Under the pieces are notes generated by a model. It ran no database searches. It worked only from the letters and a program-made list of their open reading frames with translations, and was not told where the DNA came from. This document shows, piece by piece, positions 6,816-15,152 of a stretch of DNA of 64,000 bases. The position numbers were made by a program, and so were the translations under genes. Source of the DNA: CAXBCP01 sp963974055 (lineage in GTDB: Bacteria > Pseudomonadota > Alphaproteobacteria > MPNO01 > UBA830); NCBI GenBank assembly GCA_963974055.1, contig CAXBCP010000023.1, forward strand, positions 15,172 through 79,171. Direction: 5' to 3'. Every line of letters begins with the position of its first letter. Within the stretch, counting starts at the first letter, position 1.

Positions 6816-9393
6816 TTACATCGAGATGTCGACAGCCCCGACAGTTTTTCCAATCGAGCTTCCGGAAGCAGGTAAAGGCGGTGAAGCCGGTGCATTCCAG
6901 ATCGGAAATGCCGAATTTATCGATAAGGTTTTCCCGCTGCTGCCCGAAGGCGCCTTTGCAGCAGTCTCGTCAAAGAGCGGCGATCCCGGTCTGGGCGGAT
7001 GGCCGGCCTGTCGCGCGGATATCTCGGCCATGACTCTATCCACCGAAACTAACAACTTCATCGGTTGTTCGAGCTTTTATCCCGGCGCTGATGGTTCTTT
7101 CCGGGCGCGTAAAGGCCAGTTTGCCGCCTGCCATTTCCTGATGCTCGACGATCTGGGCACAAAGGTGCATCTGGGTCGACTGGATGGTTTCGAGTTGTCA
7201 TGGCTGATCGAAACGAGTCCCGGAAATCACCAGGGCGGGATCATCCTTGCAGAAGCACTTACAGACGGTGCTACGGCAATACGGTTGTTAAATGCGTTGA
7301 TTGAAGCTGGTTTGTGCGACGCGGGTGCGACAGGTCCACTGAGCCGCTGGGCGCGGTTGCCGGTGGCGATTAACGGCAAGCCGAAATATGTGGATGAGGC
7401 CGGCATGCCCTTTCAGTGCCGACTGCTCGAATGGCGTCCCGAAAACCGCTACACGCCGCAGGAGATCGTTGATCAATTACAATTGGAACTTGCACCTGCC
7501 GGGAGGCCGAAGAAGACCGGTAAGCGGTCCACATCCTCTGACAGCACCCCCCACAGTATCGGTAATGCGAATGACGACGTTCTGACGCCCAGGGCGGCGG
7601 AGAACCCGGTTGTGGCAGCACTGAAGGCGCGGGGCCTCTACAAGACGCCACTGGGGTCCGGTAAGCACGACATTACCTGCCCGTGGGTTCAGGAGCATAC
7701 CGACGCGATTGACAGCGGTGCGGCGTATTTTGAACCTGACGAGCACTATCCCGTGGGCGGTTTTTGTTGTCAGCATTCCCATCGCGACAAGTACCATATT
7801 CGACAGCTGCTTGAATTCCTCTACGTGCGCAACGCAGAGGCAAGGCACAAGCCGCTGATCCGGGTGATCGCCGGCGACCTGCACCGCGTTGTGGATGCGG
7901 CAGAAAAGGAACTAGCTAACCGTGGGCGGCATTATCAGGCCGGTGGCTTGATTGTTTCTGTCTCGACCGATCCGACCTCAGGTGACCCTTCAATCGTGCC
8001 TACCAGCGCGCCTGCTTTGACCCGTGATCTTTCAATCGCGGCGACCTGGGAGAAATACGACGGGCGCACAGAAGACTGGGTTCGCTGTGACCCGCCAGCG
8101 CGGCATGCCACAATTCTGTTCGATTCACAGAATTTTCGTTACTTGCCGCCGTTGTCTGGAGTAGTGCGCCAACCATACTTTCGGGAGACCGACGGAGAAC
8201 TCATCCGACAGCCCGGTTACGACAAAACGGCGCAGCGTTTCGGTGTTTTCGATGCGCGGCAATTCGTGATCCCGGATCCGACGCCTGAAGCGGCAGGGGA
8301 GGCACTGGCCTTACTCGAAGAACTGCTCTCGGAGTTTCACTTCGTGGCGGCCACGGACAAGGCTGCGGCGCTTGCGGCAATTTTCACCGCGGTTGTGCGC
8401 CCGACACTGCCCTGTGCACCGGCATTTCACGTCCGGGCACCGGTATTCGGGAGTGGCAAGACCTACCTCTGCGAACTGATTGGTGCATTCGCGGGGCCGG
8501 GCGGAAATGCAAAAGTGAGTTATCCTACGAGTTCGGAGGAGGCCACTAAGGTCATCCTGTCGCTTCTGCTGAGCAGTCCGGCGGTCATCGAATTTGATGA
8601 CATGGACACCGACTGGATACCGCACGGCACGATCAAGCGTATGCTGACAGCGGAACACATCACAGACCGCATTCTGGGGGTCAGCAAGACCGCGACAGTC
8701 AGCACCCGCACCCTGTTTCTGGGGTCAGGTAATAACGTCGGCCCGATACGCGATTTATTGCGCCGCGTGCTGACGATTCACATCGACCCGCGCTGCGCGA
8801 CACCGGCAACGATGTCCTACAAAGGCTTTCCCGTCGATAAGGTTCGTCAGAGGCGTGGTGAATACGTAGCGGCGGTTCTGACGATCATCCAGGCATGGCG
8901 GGCGGCTGGTTCACCGTCCGCGGCGGTGGACAGCATTGTCACTTTCGGCGGGGCGTGGTCGGACTATTGCCGGTATCCACTGATGTGGCTCGGTCACCCT
9001 GACCCCGCAACGGCGCTGCTGGAACAGGTCCGCCATGATCCTGACGGCGACGCGCTCGGCTGTCTGATGGCGGAGTGGCATGGTGTCTTCGGTTCGGCCC
9101 CGGTTACTGTGCGCAAGGCCGTTGACGCGGCACTTCGTGACTATCCCAACCTGATTGACGCGATGCGCGAATTTCCGATCGAAGAACGCGGCGAGATCAA
9201 CCGCTCGAAACTGGGCTGGCTGCTGAAGAAGAACGCCAACCGGATCGTTAATGACCTTGAGTTCCAGCGGGCAGAAGCTGACGGGCGCACAGCCTGGCGT
9301 GTGGTAGCTGTAAAAACACCGCCTTTACCGGCTTCACCGCCTTCCGCCGGCTCGGTTGGGGAAACTGTCACGGGTTGGAGGGGACGGGTATGA
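6805..9393 (+). CDS. RepB-like primase / P-loop ATPase, element replication protein
   Basis: 862 residues from the ATG at 6805, which has AAGGGGG upstream. Residues about 60-230 resemble RepB-type archaeo-eukaryotic primases (FLMLDDLGTK, SWLIETSPGNHQGG, RWARLPVAINGK). A Cys/His-containing stretch near 290-340 (CPWVQEH...FCCQHSH) may bind zinc. The C-terminal half has a Walker A (FGSGKTYLCE, near 549) and a Walker B-like EFDDMD (near 596). The RLPVAIN and NHQGG signatures are those I associate with primase-like Rep proteins of integrative elements. Its role is probably replication of the excised circle. It overlaps both neighbours (11 bp and 4 bp), so it is the core of an operon. Confidence 0.75.
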   Translation: MTVDYIEMSTAPTVFPIELPEAGKGGEAGAFQIGNAEFIDKVFPLLPEGAFAAVSSKSGDPGLGGWPACRADISAMTLSTETNNFIGCSSFYPGADGSFRARKGQFAACHFLMLDDLGTKVHLGRLDGFELSWLIETSPGNHQGGIILAEALTDGATAIRLLNALIEAGLCDAGATGPLSRWARLPVAINGKPKYVDEAGMPFQCRLLEWRPENRYTPQEIVDQLQLELAPAGRPKKTGKRSTSSDSTPHSIGNANDDVLTPRAAENPVVAALKARGLYKTPLGSGKHDITCPWVQEHTDAIDSGAAYFEPDEHYPVGGFCCQHSHRDKYHIRQLLEFLYVRNAEARHKPLIRVIAGDLHRVVDAAEKELANRGRHYQAGGLIVSVSTDPTSGDPSIVPTSAPALTRDLSIAATWEKYDGRTEDWVRCDPPARHATILFDSQNFRYLPPLSGVVRQPYFRETDGELIRQPGYDKTAQRFGVFDARQFVIPDPTPEAAGEALALLEELLSEFHFVAATDKAAALAAIFTAVVRPTLPCAPAFHVRAPVFGSGKTYLCELIGAFAGPGGNAKVSYPTSSEEATKVILSLLLSSPAVIEFDDMDTDWIPHGTIKRMLTAEHITDRILGVSKTATVSTRTLFLGSGNNVGPIRDLLRRVLTIHIDPRCATPATMSYKGFPVDKVRQRRGEYVAAVLTIIQAWRAAGSPSAAVDSIVTFGGAWSDYCRYPLMWLGHPDPATALLEQVRHDPDGDALGCLMAEWHGVFGSAPVTVRKAVDAALRDYPNLIDAMREFPIEERGEINRSKLGWLLKKNANRIVNDLEFQRAEADGRTAWRVVAVKTPPLPASPPSAGSVGETVTGWRGRV

Positions 9394-9941
9394 ACGCACC
9401 CAAAGCTATAATGGAGGCCCGTGCGGCGGGTGTCCAAATCCTCCTCGACGGCGAAGACCTGGTTCTTGAAGCCTCATCACCACCCCCGGAATCCGTTCTC
9501 GACGCACTGTCCCGCAACAAGGTCGGGATTGTCACCCTGCTGCGTCTGGCTAACGACGGGTGGTCGTCCGACGACTGGCAGGCGTTCTTCGACGAACGCG
9601 CAGGCATCGCCGAGTTCGATGCAGGGCAGACACCGGAGCAGGCTGAAACCACCGCGTTCGAGTGCTGCATGGTCGAATGGCTTGATCGCCATTTATTCCG
9701 TACCGACCCGGGGCGCTGCGCTGCGTGCGGCGAGCCCGACAGGGACGGGCATACCGTCGTTCCCTACGGGGCAGAAAGCCACGGTCACACCTGGCTTCAT
9801 CCCGCCTGTCGGGGTGATTGGAACCGGTATAGACGGCAGCAGGCACGGCAGTTCCTGGAAGGCGCTGGGATCAGAGGTCGGTCCGAAGCGACGGAAAGGA
9901 CCAAGTTTCCAAACGATCTCGGAAAAAACGGGGGCGCATGA
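9390..9941 (+). CDS. TubC_N-like docking-domain protein with Cys-rich C terminus
   Basis: 183 residues. The ATG at 9390 overlaps the primase stop (ATGA) with GGAGGGGA upstream. Residues 1-50 (AIMEARAAGVQILLDGEDLVLEA...VLDALSRNKVGIVTLLR) fit the TubC N-terminal docking fold, which is also widespread in element proteins without any synthase. The C-terminal half has CAACGEPD and a later WLHPAC, which could form a zinc site. Its function is unknown, perhaps an adaptor for the replication protein. It is coupled to the next gene by a 4-bp overlap. Confidence 0.6.
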   Translation: MNAPKAIMEARAAGVQILLDGEDLVLEASSPPPESVLDALSRNKVGIVTLLRLANDGWSSDDWQAFFDERAGIAEFDAGQTPEQAETTAFECCMVEWLDRHLFRTDPGRCAACGEPDRDGHTVVPYGAESHGHTWLHPACRGDWNRYRRQQARQFLEGAGIRGRSEATERTKFPNDLGKNGGA

Positions 9942-10579
9942 TGGGTGGATTCGGGTCCGGGCGGCCCAGTGGATACGGGCGCCAGATTGTGGAAGCCTGC
10001 CGGTCGATCGATGTGAACCGGTTACATCGGGAGGGCTGTCTTGTTCCGGGATGGGGAGGTGGGTGGCAATGGACGTGTGATGGGGAGAAGGTAGCGTCGA
10101 TCAATATGCGCGCCGAGGACGACCTGCTGAACCTTTCCTATCGGGTGCGCATCGCCGACGGCGACTGGGAAGACGTGGGGGAGACCGTCCGCATCGTCCG
10201 CGTACCCTGCCGGTTCGGCGGCACAAGGCCCTATTTCATCTGCCCTGGCGTCGTCGACGGCGCTGTCTGTGGCCGGCGCGTGGTGAAACTGTACGGCCCG
10301 GGACGTTATTTTCTTTGCCGCCATTGTTACCGCCTTGCGAATGCGAGCCAGAACGAGGAGGCGTGGGACCGGTCACTACGGCGTGCGGGGAAAATCAGAC
10401 GGCGGCTCGGTGGCGAGGATGGGGCTGCGATACCGTTCCCGGCGCGTCCCAAAGGCATGTGGCAACGCACCTATGAGAGGTTGCGCGAGGAAGCCCTGGA
10501 GGCGGAAATTCTGGCCGATGAAGCTTTTATTATGAGAGCCCAACGGCTTCTCAATCATCTAGAAAGATCAAACCGATAA
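9938..10579 (+). CDS. Zinc-ribbon-like hypothetical element protein
   Basis: 213 residues, ATG at 9938 overlapping the preceding stop. The N terminus (MMGGFGSGRPSGYGR) is a Gly-rich basic segment. A likely zinc ribbon is formed by CPGVVDGAVCGRR and, 20 residues on, CRHCYRL. The C-terminal third is a charged helix. Proteins of this layout recur beside RepB-like primases in alphaproteobacterial islands. DNA or RNA binding is plausible; no catalytic motif is visible. Confidence 0.6.
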   Translation: MMGGFGSGRPSGYGRQIVEACRSIDVNRLHREGCLVPGWGGGWQWTCDGEKVASINMRAEDDLLNLSYRVRIADGDWEDVGETVRIVRVPCRFGGTRPYFICPGVVDGAVCGRRVVKLYGPGRYFLCRHCYRLANASQNEEAWDRSLRRAGKIRRRLGGEDGAAIPFPARPKGMWQRTYERLREEALEAEILADEAFIMRAQRLLNHLERSNR

Positions 10580-10593
10580 AGGAGTTTCCGACC

Positions 10594-11403
10594 ATGATCG
10601 AGACCAATCCAATCTTGCCGGCAGAGGCGGGAGGCACCGAAATCACGCGCTTCAACGCACTCCGGCACGGCATCCTGTCGCGCTACACGGTACTGCCTTG
10701 GGAAGATGCGGACGAGTACCAGAGGCTTCTGGCAGCGCTGGTGGCAGAGCACACCCCGCGGGGGCCGACAGAAGAACATCTGGTCGAGGAGTTGGCCGGT
10801 ATCCTGTGGCGCAAACGGCGCCTTAGACTTGCCGAAGCAGCAGTCCACCGGCGCGGGCTGGACGGTACCCTGTGTTCCTATCGTGAGACCGTGAAGGTGG
10901 CGCTGGTACATCTCGACGCTACTGACCAGTCCGAGCGCGTGGTTGATGCTATCCGCGCCACGGCCGAAGAAACAGCCGAAGACATACGCGGGATGGAGGA
11001 GGACGAGGCGATGACGCGCCGGGCGATGGAGTTGCTCTCATCGTCGCGCAATGATGCCTACGAGACGGCCCTGGCGGCGCTGAGGGCCGACACGCGGGAT
11101 TGGTGGGAGGGCACCCTCAACAGTGATCCCGACGAGCTCGACGAGGACGAGGAGCCACCCACCGCCGATGCGGACTCCCTTTGCCGTTTCCTGACGCGGG
11201 AGATTTTGCCCTGGTATGCGACCCGGCGTAAGGAGCTTGCCAACCGGCCGCTCATCCGCGAGCAGGCCTATGGCGACGCCGTGAATGCGGACAAGCTGGA
11301 ACGGCTCGGCCGCTACGAGGTTTATCTCGACCGCAAGATGGAGCGCACGCTCACTATGCTGATCCGGCTTCAGGGTCTTCGGGCCGGTTCAGCTGACGGC
11401 TGA
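10594..11403 (+). CDS. Hypothetical element protein (NALRHG-type N terminus)
   Basis: 269 residues with AAAGGAG at good distance from the ATG. The N terminus carries TRFNALRHGILSRYTVLP, the NAL(R/K)HG motif seen in many short mobile-element proteins of unknown function. The rest is mostly acidic helix, including the run DEDEEP (near 187). No membrane segment is visible. It is the last gene of the replication module, 14 bp after the zinc-ribbon gene and followed by a 180-bp gap before the cargo. Confidence 0.6.
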   Translation: MIETNPILPAEAGGTEITRFNALRHGILSRYTVLPWEDADEYQRLLAALVAEHTPRGPTEEHLVEELAGILWRKRRLRLAEAAVHRRGLDGTLCSYRETVKVALVHLDATDQSERVVDAIRATAEETAEDIRGMEEDEAMTRRAMELLSSSRNDAYETALAALRADTRDWWEGTLNSDPDELDEDEEPPTADADSLCRFLTREILPWYATRRKELANRPLIREQAYGDAVNADKLERLGRYEVYLDRKMERTLTMLIRLQGLRAGSADG

Positions 11404-11585
11404 TCCGTTTCGCAAAACGGCGCGAACTCGCGGGTCCTTCCTGGCAGCGTTCCTATACGGGCGGGCGTGGCGCGGCGTATCGCTGGCGACTGGACTCTAT
11501 TTTCTGGGAATCCATCGGAATCCGGAATCCATTGCGCTTTGGGCCAATTTGGCCAAAACTGCTTTAGAGCTAGACGGGGAAACCG

Positions 11586-11789
11586 ATGCAAACACTGAGT
11601 GCAAAAGACGCGAAATACGGGTTTGGCCGGTTGATCGATTTGGCGCGCGCTGAGCCCGTCGCGGTGGCTAAGCATGGACGCCCCGTTGTCGTCGTGCTGG
11701 CGGTTGAGGAGTACGAGAGGCTGAGGACGCTGGATATGCGAAAGGGCTCGAAAAAGCAGGAGGGCCTGACATCGGAGGAGAACCAATGA
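11586..11789 (+). CDS. Phd/YefM-family antitoxin, apparently orphan
   Basis: 67 residues. SAKDAKYGFGRLIDLARAEPVAVAKHGRPVVVVLAVEEYERL is the Phd/YefM DNA-binding N-terminal domain, followed by a short charged tail expected to be the toxin-binding part. GACGGGGA precedes the ATG. No toxin follows: the 130 bp to hsdM hold only two short overlapping frames (11786-11875 and 11850-11972) that match no RelE, YoeB, Doc or PIN protein. It may be a degraded pair, or the antitoxin may act in trans or regulate the restriction genes. Confidence 0.75.
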   Translation: MQTLSAKDAKYGFGRLIDLARAEPVAVAKHGRPVVVVLAVEEYERLRTLDMRKGSKKQEGLTSEENQ

Positions 11790-11922
11790 TTCTCAAGCTG
11801 GCGCTGCTGGGTGATCGGCTGGTCCGCTATCCAGACCAACAAGTAGGCGATGTTGCCCGTCGGGCGGCTGCTTGAGGCGCTGCGCGAGCAAGACCTCGAC
11901 ACCAAGAAAAGCAAGGACGACT

Positions 11923-13932
11923 ATGAATACAAATACCTCCCTGGCCGATTTCATCTGGAAAAACGCGGATGATCTCTGGGGTAATTTCAAGCACACCGAT
12001 TTCGGCAAGATCATCTTACCTTTCACGCTTCTTCGGCGCCTTGAGTGCGTCCTGGAGCCGACGCGGGAGCAGGTCCGAGAGACGTTCGCTTCTATGAAAG
12101 ACAAGGGGATAGACCTTGATGTCATCCTGCGCACGCAGACCGACTACCCGTTCTACAACACCTCGAATTACGACCTGCGCAGCCTCGGCGCAACCCGGAC
12201 CCGTCAGAACCTCGAGGACTACATTGCCTCCTTCTCTGACAACGCGCGCGTGATCTTCGAACAGTTCGATTTCGCGAACACGCTGGCGCGGATGGACAAG
12301 GCTGGGGTCCTCTACAAGATATGCCAGAACTTCGCCGCCATCGACCTCCACCCGGACGCGGTTCCGGAACGGGTGATGTCCAACGTCTACGAACACCTGA
12401 TCCGGCGCTTCGGCGCCGAGGTGAACGAGGCGGCCGAAGACTTCATGACCCCGCGCGACGTCGTCCATCTGGCCATCGAGCTGCTGCTCGACCCGGACGA
12501 CCAGATGTTCATCGACAACCCCGGCCTGATCCGGACCCTCTATGACCCCACCTGCGGCACCGGCGGCTTCCTGTCGGACGGGATGGAGCACGTGAACGCG
12601 CTGCGCGACCAGTATTCGGTCGCCCCGGTCATCGTCCCCTACGGTCAGGAACTGGAACCGGAGACCCACGCGGTCTGCCTCGCCTCAATGCTGCTCAAGA
12701 CCGTCGAGTCCGATCCCGGCCGCGACCTGTCTAAGAACATCAAGCTCGGCAGCACCCTGTCCGACGACAAGCTGGCGAACGACCGGTTCCACTACTGCGT
12801 CTCGAATCCTCCCTTCGGCAAGAAATGGGAGATGGACCAGGTCGACGTGGTGCGGGAGCATCAGGAAAAGGGGTTCGAGGGCCGGTTCGGCCCCAAGCTG
12901 CCGCGTGTCAGCGACGGGTCGATGCTGTTCCTGCTTCATCTTCTTAGCAAGCTGGAGGCGCCGGAACGCGGTGGCGGGCGGGCGGCCATCGTCTTGTCCG
13001 GCTCGCCCCTGTTCAACGGGAACGCGGGACAGGGCGAATCCGAGATTCGGCGCTATCTGCTTGAGGAGGACGTGGTCGAGGCGATCATCGCGCTTCCGAC
13101 CGAGATCTTCTTCCGCACCGGGATCGGCACCTACATCTGGCTCCTGTCCAACAAGAAGCCTGCCGCCCGAAAGGGCAAGGTCCAACTGATCGACGCGACC
13201 GCGCTCTATGAGCCCATGCGCAAGAGCGAGGGGAACAAGCGCCGCCGCGTCGGGGACGACCAGATCCGCCAGATCGTCCAGATGTATGCCGACTTCGCCG
13301 AGACGAAGGAGAGCCGTCTATTCGACAGCCGCGACTTCGGCTACCGCCGGGTGAAGGTTCTGCGCCCGCTGCGCAAGAAGATCGTGATCTCGGCCGAGGG
13401 GCTGGCGGCGCTGGCGGATGAAACCGCATGGGGCAAGCTCGCGCCCGAAGTGCAGATCGCCTGGACCGCGCTGTTAGAGGACATGATGGGCGACGAGCAG
13501 GCCTGGAGCTGGGTCGACACGTGGGCGAAGGAAGCGGCAAAGCAGGACTCGGGTCTGGGCAAGGTGAACGCCGCCCTGATCAAGGCGTTCCATAAATCCT
13601 TCGGCCTGCGGGACCCGGACCTCGATCCGGTGCTTGACAAGAAGGGTGAGATCATCCCCGACGACGACCTGACGGATTTCGAGAACATCCCCCTTGGCAC
13701 GGACATCCGGGACTACATGGCGCAGGAGGTGCTGCCCCATGCGCACGACGCCTATGTGGATGAGACGTTCCGCGACGACTACGACGGCCAGGTGGGCGTC
13801 GTGGGGTACGAGATCAACTTCAACCGCTACTTCTATGAATATCAGCCGCCCCGCGATCTCGAGGTGATCGACGCCGAGCTGAAGGCGGTCGAGGCGGAGA
13901 TCGCCGCGGTGCTGGCGGAGGTGACGGAATGA
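11923..13932 (+). CDS. hsdM: Type I restriction-modification DNA methyltransferase subunit
   Basis: 669 residues; the ATG at 11923 has AAGGA upstream and begins NTNTSLADFIWKNADDLWG, a normal HsdM N terminus. The SAM-binding motif is DPTCGTGGF (near 208) and the catalytic N6-adenine motif is NPPFG (near 297). It methylates adenine in the HsdS-defined target and forms the core of the M2S modification and R2M2S restriction complexes. A helical C-terminal tail ends in ELKAVEAEIAAVLAEV. It overlaps hsdS by 4 bp, in the order hsdM-hsdS-hsdR. The complete motifs suggest an active enzyme. Confidence 0.95.
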   Translation: MNTNTSLADFIWKNADDLWGNFKHTDFGKIILPFTLLRRLECVLEPTREQVRETFASMKDKGIDLDVILRTQTDYPFYNTSNYDLRSLGATRTRQNLEDYIASFSDNARVIFEQFDFANTLARMDKAGVLYKICQNFAAIDLHPDAVPERVMSNVYEHLIRRFGAEVNEAAEDFMTPRDVVHLAIELLLDPDDQMFIDNPGLIRTLYDPTCGTGGFLSDGMEHVNALRDQYSVAPVIVPYGQELEPETHAVCLASMLLKTVESDPGRDLSKNIKLGSTLSDDKLANDRFHYCVSNPPFGKKWEMDQVDVVREHQEKGFEGRFGPKLPRVSDGSMLFLLHLLSKLEAPERGGGRAAIVLSGSPLFNGNAGQGESEIRRYLLEEDVVEAIIALPTEIFFRTGIGTYIWLLSNKKPAARKGKVQLIDATALYEPMRKSEGNKRRRVGDDQIRQIVQMYADFAETKESRLFDSRDFGYRRVKVLRPLRKKIVISAEGLAALADETAWGKLAPEVQIAWTALLEDMMGDEQAWSWVDTWAKEAAKQDSGLGKVNAALIKAFHKSFGLRDPDLDPVLDKKGEIIPDDDLTDFENIPLGTDIRDYMAQEVLPHAHDAYVDETFRDDYDGQVGVVGYEINFNRYFYEYQPPRDLEVIDAELKAVEAEIAAVLAEVTE

Positions 13933-15152
13933 GTTACCGGCGCCCCGTTGAGGTGAAGCCCGCCAAAGCGCCGTGGATTGAGGAAATTCCGGCGCATTGG
14001 GATGAGCGCCCCTTCTATGCAGTCGCGAAAGAGCGGCGGTCGAAGAACATTGGGATGAAAGAGGATAACCTTTTGTCCCTGAGCTACGGAAATATCATCC
14101 GCAAGGACATAAACACGCCGAACGGCCTGCTGCCCGAGTCATTCGAGACCTACCAGATTGTCGAACCGCACGATGTCGTTTTCCGTCTGACCGACCTCCA
14201 GAACGACAAGCGCAGCCTGCGGTCAGCGATCTGCCCGGAACGGGGGATCATCACGTCCGCCTATCTGGCAGTCCGGTCAGAGGGCGTGCTGCCGGGCTTC
14301 ATGAGCTACCTGATGCGGGCCTATGACGTTCAGAAGGTCTTTTACTCGATGGGTGGTGGCCTGCGTCAGTCGCTGGGGTTTGAAGACCTACGCCGAATGT
14401 CGGTGGTCGCTCCGGGACTTGATGAGCAGGCCAACATCGTTGCGTTCCTCGACCGAGAAACCGCCCAGATTGACGGCCTGGTCGAGAAGAAGACCCGGTT
14501 CATCGCGCTGCTGAAGGAAAAGCGGGCAGCTGACATCATCGAGGCGATATCCCCCAAGGAGGGATGGAACCGCTTCCCCTTCTGGTCTGTAGCCAATGCG
14601 AAGTCGATTTCCGGCCGTCCGGATGTAGATCTTCTGTCAGTCTATCTTGATAGAGGCGTTATTCCGTATTCGGAGGGCGGCGGTTTGGTTCACAAACCTG
14701 CCGAGAGCCTCGAAAAATACCAGTTGGTAGAGCCAGGCGACCTGGTGCTGAACAACCAGCAAGCGTGGCGCGGTTCTCTGGGGGTATCTCTTCATCGGGG
14801 CATTGTCAGCCCCGCCTATCTCGTCCTGAAGCTGGATAGGGAAAAGCTCGATCCAACCTTCGCAAACTACATGTTCCGAGCTCGACCGTATGTCGAGAAA
14901 TTCATGCTTGCCTCGATGAGTGTTGGAGACATTCAGCGGCAGATTAAATGGCCGCACCTGCGAATTGTCCCAGTGGTGGTTCCGAGTGTTACAGAACAGC
15001 GCGAAATTGCTGAGCGCCTCGATAGTGAGGGAAAGCGCATTAATGATCTGATCACGCTAACCGAGCGCAGCATCGACCTACTCCGCGAGAAGCGTGCGGC
15101 ACTCATCACTGCCGCCGTCACCGGCAAAGTCGACGTGAGTGCCACACCATGA
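13929..15152 (+). CDS. hsdS: Type I restriction-modification specificity subunit
   Basis: 407 residues with the duplicated HsdS layout. Target-recognition domain 1 covers about 15-160. The central conserved helix (FLDRETAQIDGLVEKKTRFIALLKEKR) lies near 172-200. Domain 2 covers about 205-350, and the distal conserved helix ends in LLREKRAALITAAVTGKVDV. Each recognition domain would read one half of a bipartite site. The two domains differ in sequence, as expected. The start overlaps hsdM and the stop overlaps hsdR (4 bp each). The target site cannot be read from sequence. Confidence 0.95.
   Translation: MSYRRPVEVKPAKAPWIEEIPAHWDERPFYAVAKERRSKNIGMKEDNLLSLSYGNIIRKDINTPNGLLPESFETYQIVEPHDVVFRLTDLQNDKRSLRSAICPERGIITSAYLAVRSEGVLPGFMSYLMRAYDVQKVFYSMGGGLRQSLGFEDLRRMSVVAPGLDEQANIVAFLDRETAQIDGLVEKKTRFIALLKEKRAADIIEAISPKEGWNRFPFWSVANAKSISGRPDVDLLSVYLDRGVIPYSEGGGLVHKPAESLEKYQLVEPGDLVLNNQQAWRGSLGVSLHRGIVSPAYLVLKLDREKLDPTFANYMFRARPYVEKFMLASMSVGDIQRQIKWPHLRIVPVVVPSVTEQREIAERLDSEGKRINDLITLTERSIDLLREKRAALITAAVTGKVDVSATP

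Noticed and set aside
11786..11972. Two short overlapping frames between the antitoxin and hsdM, as a possible toxin
   Set aside because: Peptides of 29 and 40 residues with no similarity to known toxin families; they may be decay products only.
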